A program made the position numbers and the translations under genes. DNA of 22,868 bases from Thermofilaceae archaeon (GTDB taxonomy: Archaea > Thermoproteota > Thermoprotei > Thermofilales > Thermofilaceae): assembly GCA_027017025.1 (NCBI GenBank), contig JALURH010000187.1, positions 1 to 22,868 of the forward strand. Direction: 5' to 3'. Below, piece after piece: positions 21,650 to 22,868 of the stretch. The notes beneath the pieces are model-generated. The model was not told where the DNA came from and did no database searches. It saw only the letters and a list, made by a program, of their open reading frames with translations. The stretch's first letter is position 1; each line of letters opens with the position of its first letter.

Positions 21650-22221
21650 TTGTACCGCTAACCAGCCTAGGCTTACTTAGATAGTGGTTGCCCAAGCATG
21701 ATATCTATGTTTTTGGAACTATGGTAACCTGCATGGAGCTTCCCCTCAACCACTTCATCTGATTTAGCGTTGTTGAGGGCTACATCGCCTCCACACGGTG
21801 CGGTACTACGGGTTTACGCTGTCATTGGGAGCCTGATAGTTTCCGTTAAAATATTACATAAATTGTTTAAGAAGCTTCTCTGGTCACCAAAATACCTTAA
21901 ATTAGATATATAGTCTCAACTAGGTTAAGCGATGCTAAACCTAGCTTTCTCGATAACAGCCTTAAAATAGTATTAATAAAACCTACATGCCAAGCAGGAA
22001 GCCAAGAGTATAGAGAAGAAAATTAGGTAGCTCGGTGCAAACCGGCTTCATCACAATCAGAGAGGTCCCCATAATCCTCATAGCCTAGATTAGTACTATG
22101 AAGGAAACTTAAATTGTTTCCCTTAATAATCAAAAGATGGTAGTTGTTATTAGTACAAATCCCTAAAAACACAGTATCCTAGGTGGATCTATGGGTAGCG
22201 TTCTTAGAGGATATGTTTGCT
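21650..22221. other. 572-nt gene-free interval with hairpins and possible transposon debris
   Basis: No credible gene on either strand. Visible structure: CCCTCAAC (21743-21750) pairs with GTTGAGGG (21772-21779), which may end the RpiB-like transcript. A near-palindromic hairpin at 21920-21944 has CTAGGTT/AACCTAG outer arms and AGC/GCT inner arms. On the reverse strand over 21690-21810 a broken frame reads PSTTLNQMKWLRGSSMQVT, faintly like archaeal TnpB C-terminal tails; this is a weak resemblance. No tRNA signature or C/D-box pair was found. Confidence 0.4.
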
Positions 22222-22839
22222 TTATGACAATAGCTTAAACCCGCATCTTGGGCAGAAATTCATGTACTGCTCTACTTTGTATCCACATTTTGGGCAGTAG
22301 TTCGGGAAGAATTTCTCGCTCTGGGGTACCTGGGTAGTTGTTGCTGGTTGTTGGGGTATATGTGATGGATGCTGTGGCTGAGTATATGTTGGCTGTGTAT
22401 ATGTGTATTGCTGAGCTGTTTGATACTGTATCCGGGTCATAAGCTGCTGGTAGAATTCTTCAGTCCTAAACTTCCTCGAGAAATAGCCTTCGAATGGTGC
22501 GAAAACAAGCTCGATACTTCCCTTCTCACCCCCTATTACGAGATGTATAAATTTTCTTTTACCGAAGACTCCGTAGGTTTGCTCCTTTATTCCAGCACTA
22601 AGGATTAGGGGGTAGGGGATAACAACTTCCTCGCCTCTGCCTAGGCTGAGACCCGCTGGACCAACTATGCCAGCGTACAGTGATGACTTGAGGGTTGCTT
22701 TAATTGTGTCACCAAGCTTTAGGCGATTCGCAAGCTGCAGGGGGAGTTTAACAGCTAATCCATTCTCTCTTAACTCGACTTCTCCATCACCGTATTGGGG
22801 GATAGGCCCCATTTTCCACGTAAATACAGCTTTCTGCAT
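22222..22839 (-). CDS. Beta-rich protein with Thr/Gln/Pro linker and C-terminal zinc ribbon
   Basis: 205 aa. Residues 1-130 form a beta-rich domain, possibly PH-like (VELRENGLAVKLPLQLANRL, LGDTIKATLKSSLYAGIVGP, GVFGKRKFIHLVIGGEKGSI, then ELVFAPFEGYF). The linker holds repeated YTQP units (YTYTQPTYTQPQHPSHIPQQ). The C-terminus is a zinc ribbon with C182-x2-C185 and C196-x2-C199 (NYCPKCGYKVEQYMNFCPRC). No membrane segment or signal peptide, so cytoplasmic. Archaea encode several such beta-domain/zinc-ribbon proteins of unknown role. ATG at 22839, with a TATA box at the right window edge (22861-22868) implying a leaderless mRNA. Confidence 0.75.
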   Translation of the reverse strand: MQKAVFTWKMGPIPQYGDGEVELRENGLAVKLPLQLANRLKLGDTIKATLKSSLYAGIVGPAGLSLGRGEEVVIPYPLILSAGIKEQTYGVFGKRKFIHLVIGGEKGSIELVFAPFEGYFSRKFRTEEFYQQLMTRIQYQTAQQYTYTQPTYTQPQHPSHIPQQPATTTQVPQSEKFFPNYCPKCGYKVEQYMNFCPRCGFKLLS

Positions 22840-22860
22840 CCAGAAATATAGTGTCCCTAG

Positions 22861-22868
22861 CTATATAT
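22861..22868 (-). promoter_or_regulatory. TATA box of the zinc-ribbon gene
   Basis: ATATATAG on the reverse strand, about 22-29 nt before the ATG at 22839; the element may continue past the window edge. Confidence 0.4.

Noticed and set aside
21145..21726. 12-nt direct repeat GGAACTATGGTA on both sides of the RpiB-like gene (21145-21156 and 21715-21726)
   Set aside because: Repeated 12-mers are expected by chance in a window this size, and there is no transposase, inverted end or composition change around the gene.
1..22868. CRISPR array
   Set aside because: No regularly spaced repeats of 24-37 nt were seen; the repeated sequences present are IS607 ends and isolated palindromes.

Overview
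The window looks like chromosomal DNA of a hyperthermophilic crenarchaeon (Thermoproteota, probably Desulfurococcales-like). The reasons are archaeal-type TyrRS and HisRS, an NreA repair protein, a TrmB-family sugar regulator, a VapBC pair, IS607-type transposon debris, and TATA boxes about 25-30 nt upstream of start codons, which implies many leaderless transcripts. The species assignment is inference; I see no rRNA, tRNA or CRISPR array.

Layout. 1-3.26 kb: an IS607-family transposase fragment runs off the left edge, then tyrS (+), a vapBC toxin-antitoxin pair (-), and a patch of decayed DNA. That patch holds a GC-rich structured segment resembling a tnpB 3' end/omegaRNA, a Cys-rich surface-protein pseudogene and a second IS607 transposase relic. 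3.26-7.2 kb: a COG1180-type radical SAM protein (-), an unknown protein (+), a DUF4349-like membrane protein (-), an internally deleted IS607-like element and a GNAT acetyltransferase (-) whose last residues are encoded by the element's end. 7.3-10.1 kb (+): a small winged-helix regulator with a clear operator, a secreted Glu-rich coiled-coil protein, and a membrane-spanning protein with an extracellular domain and a cytoplasmic winged helix. 10.15-12.25 kb (-): a translationally coupled pair, nreA followed by an SplB-like radical SAM protein, probably for DNA-damage handling.

12.3-18.2 kb (-): a TrmB-type regulator upstream of a carbohydrate ABC transporter (binding protein and two permeases, no ATPase in the window) and a class-V aminotransferase with its own promoter. 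18.3-20.9 kb (-): hisS, a small unknown protein and an ACT-V4R sensor-like protein. 21.2-21.65 kb (+): an RpiB/LacAB-fold sugar-phosphate isomerase-like protein with changed active-site positions. 21.65-22.2 kb is gene-free, with hairpins. The window ends with a beta-rich zinc-ribbon protein (-).

The observations most worth following are: (1) hisS seems to need a +1 shift at a C6-TAG site, or the loss of one C, to include its conserved RGM(R)D N-terminus, and the promoter points to a start upstream of the shift; (2) the coiled-coil/transmembrane winged-helix pair looks like a one-component cell-surface signalling unit; (3) nreA and the SplB-like gene overlap by 4 nt; (4) three IS607 ends share one ~22-bp terminus ending at a GG dinucleotide, and one of them supplies the C-terminus of a chromosomal gene.
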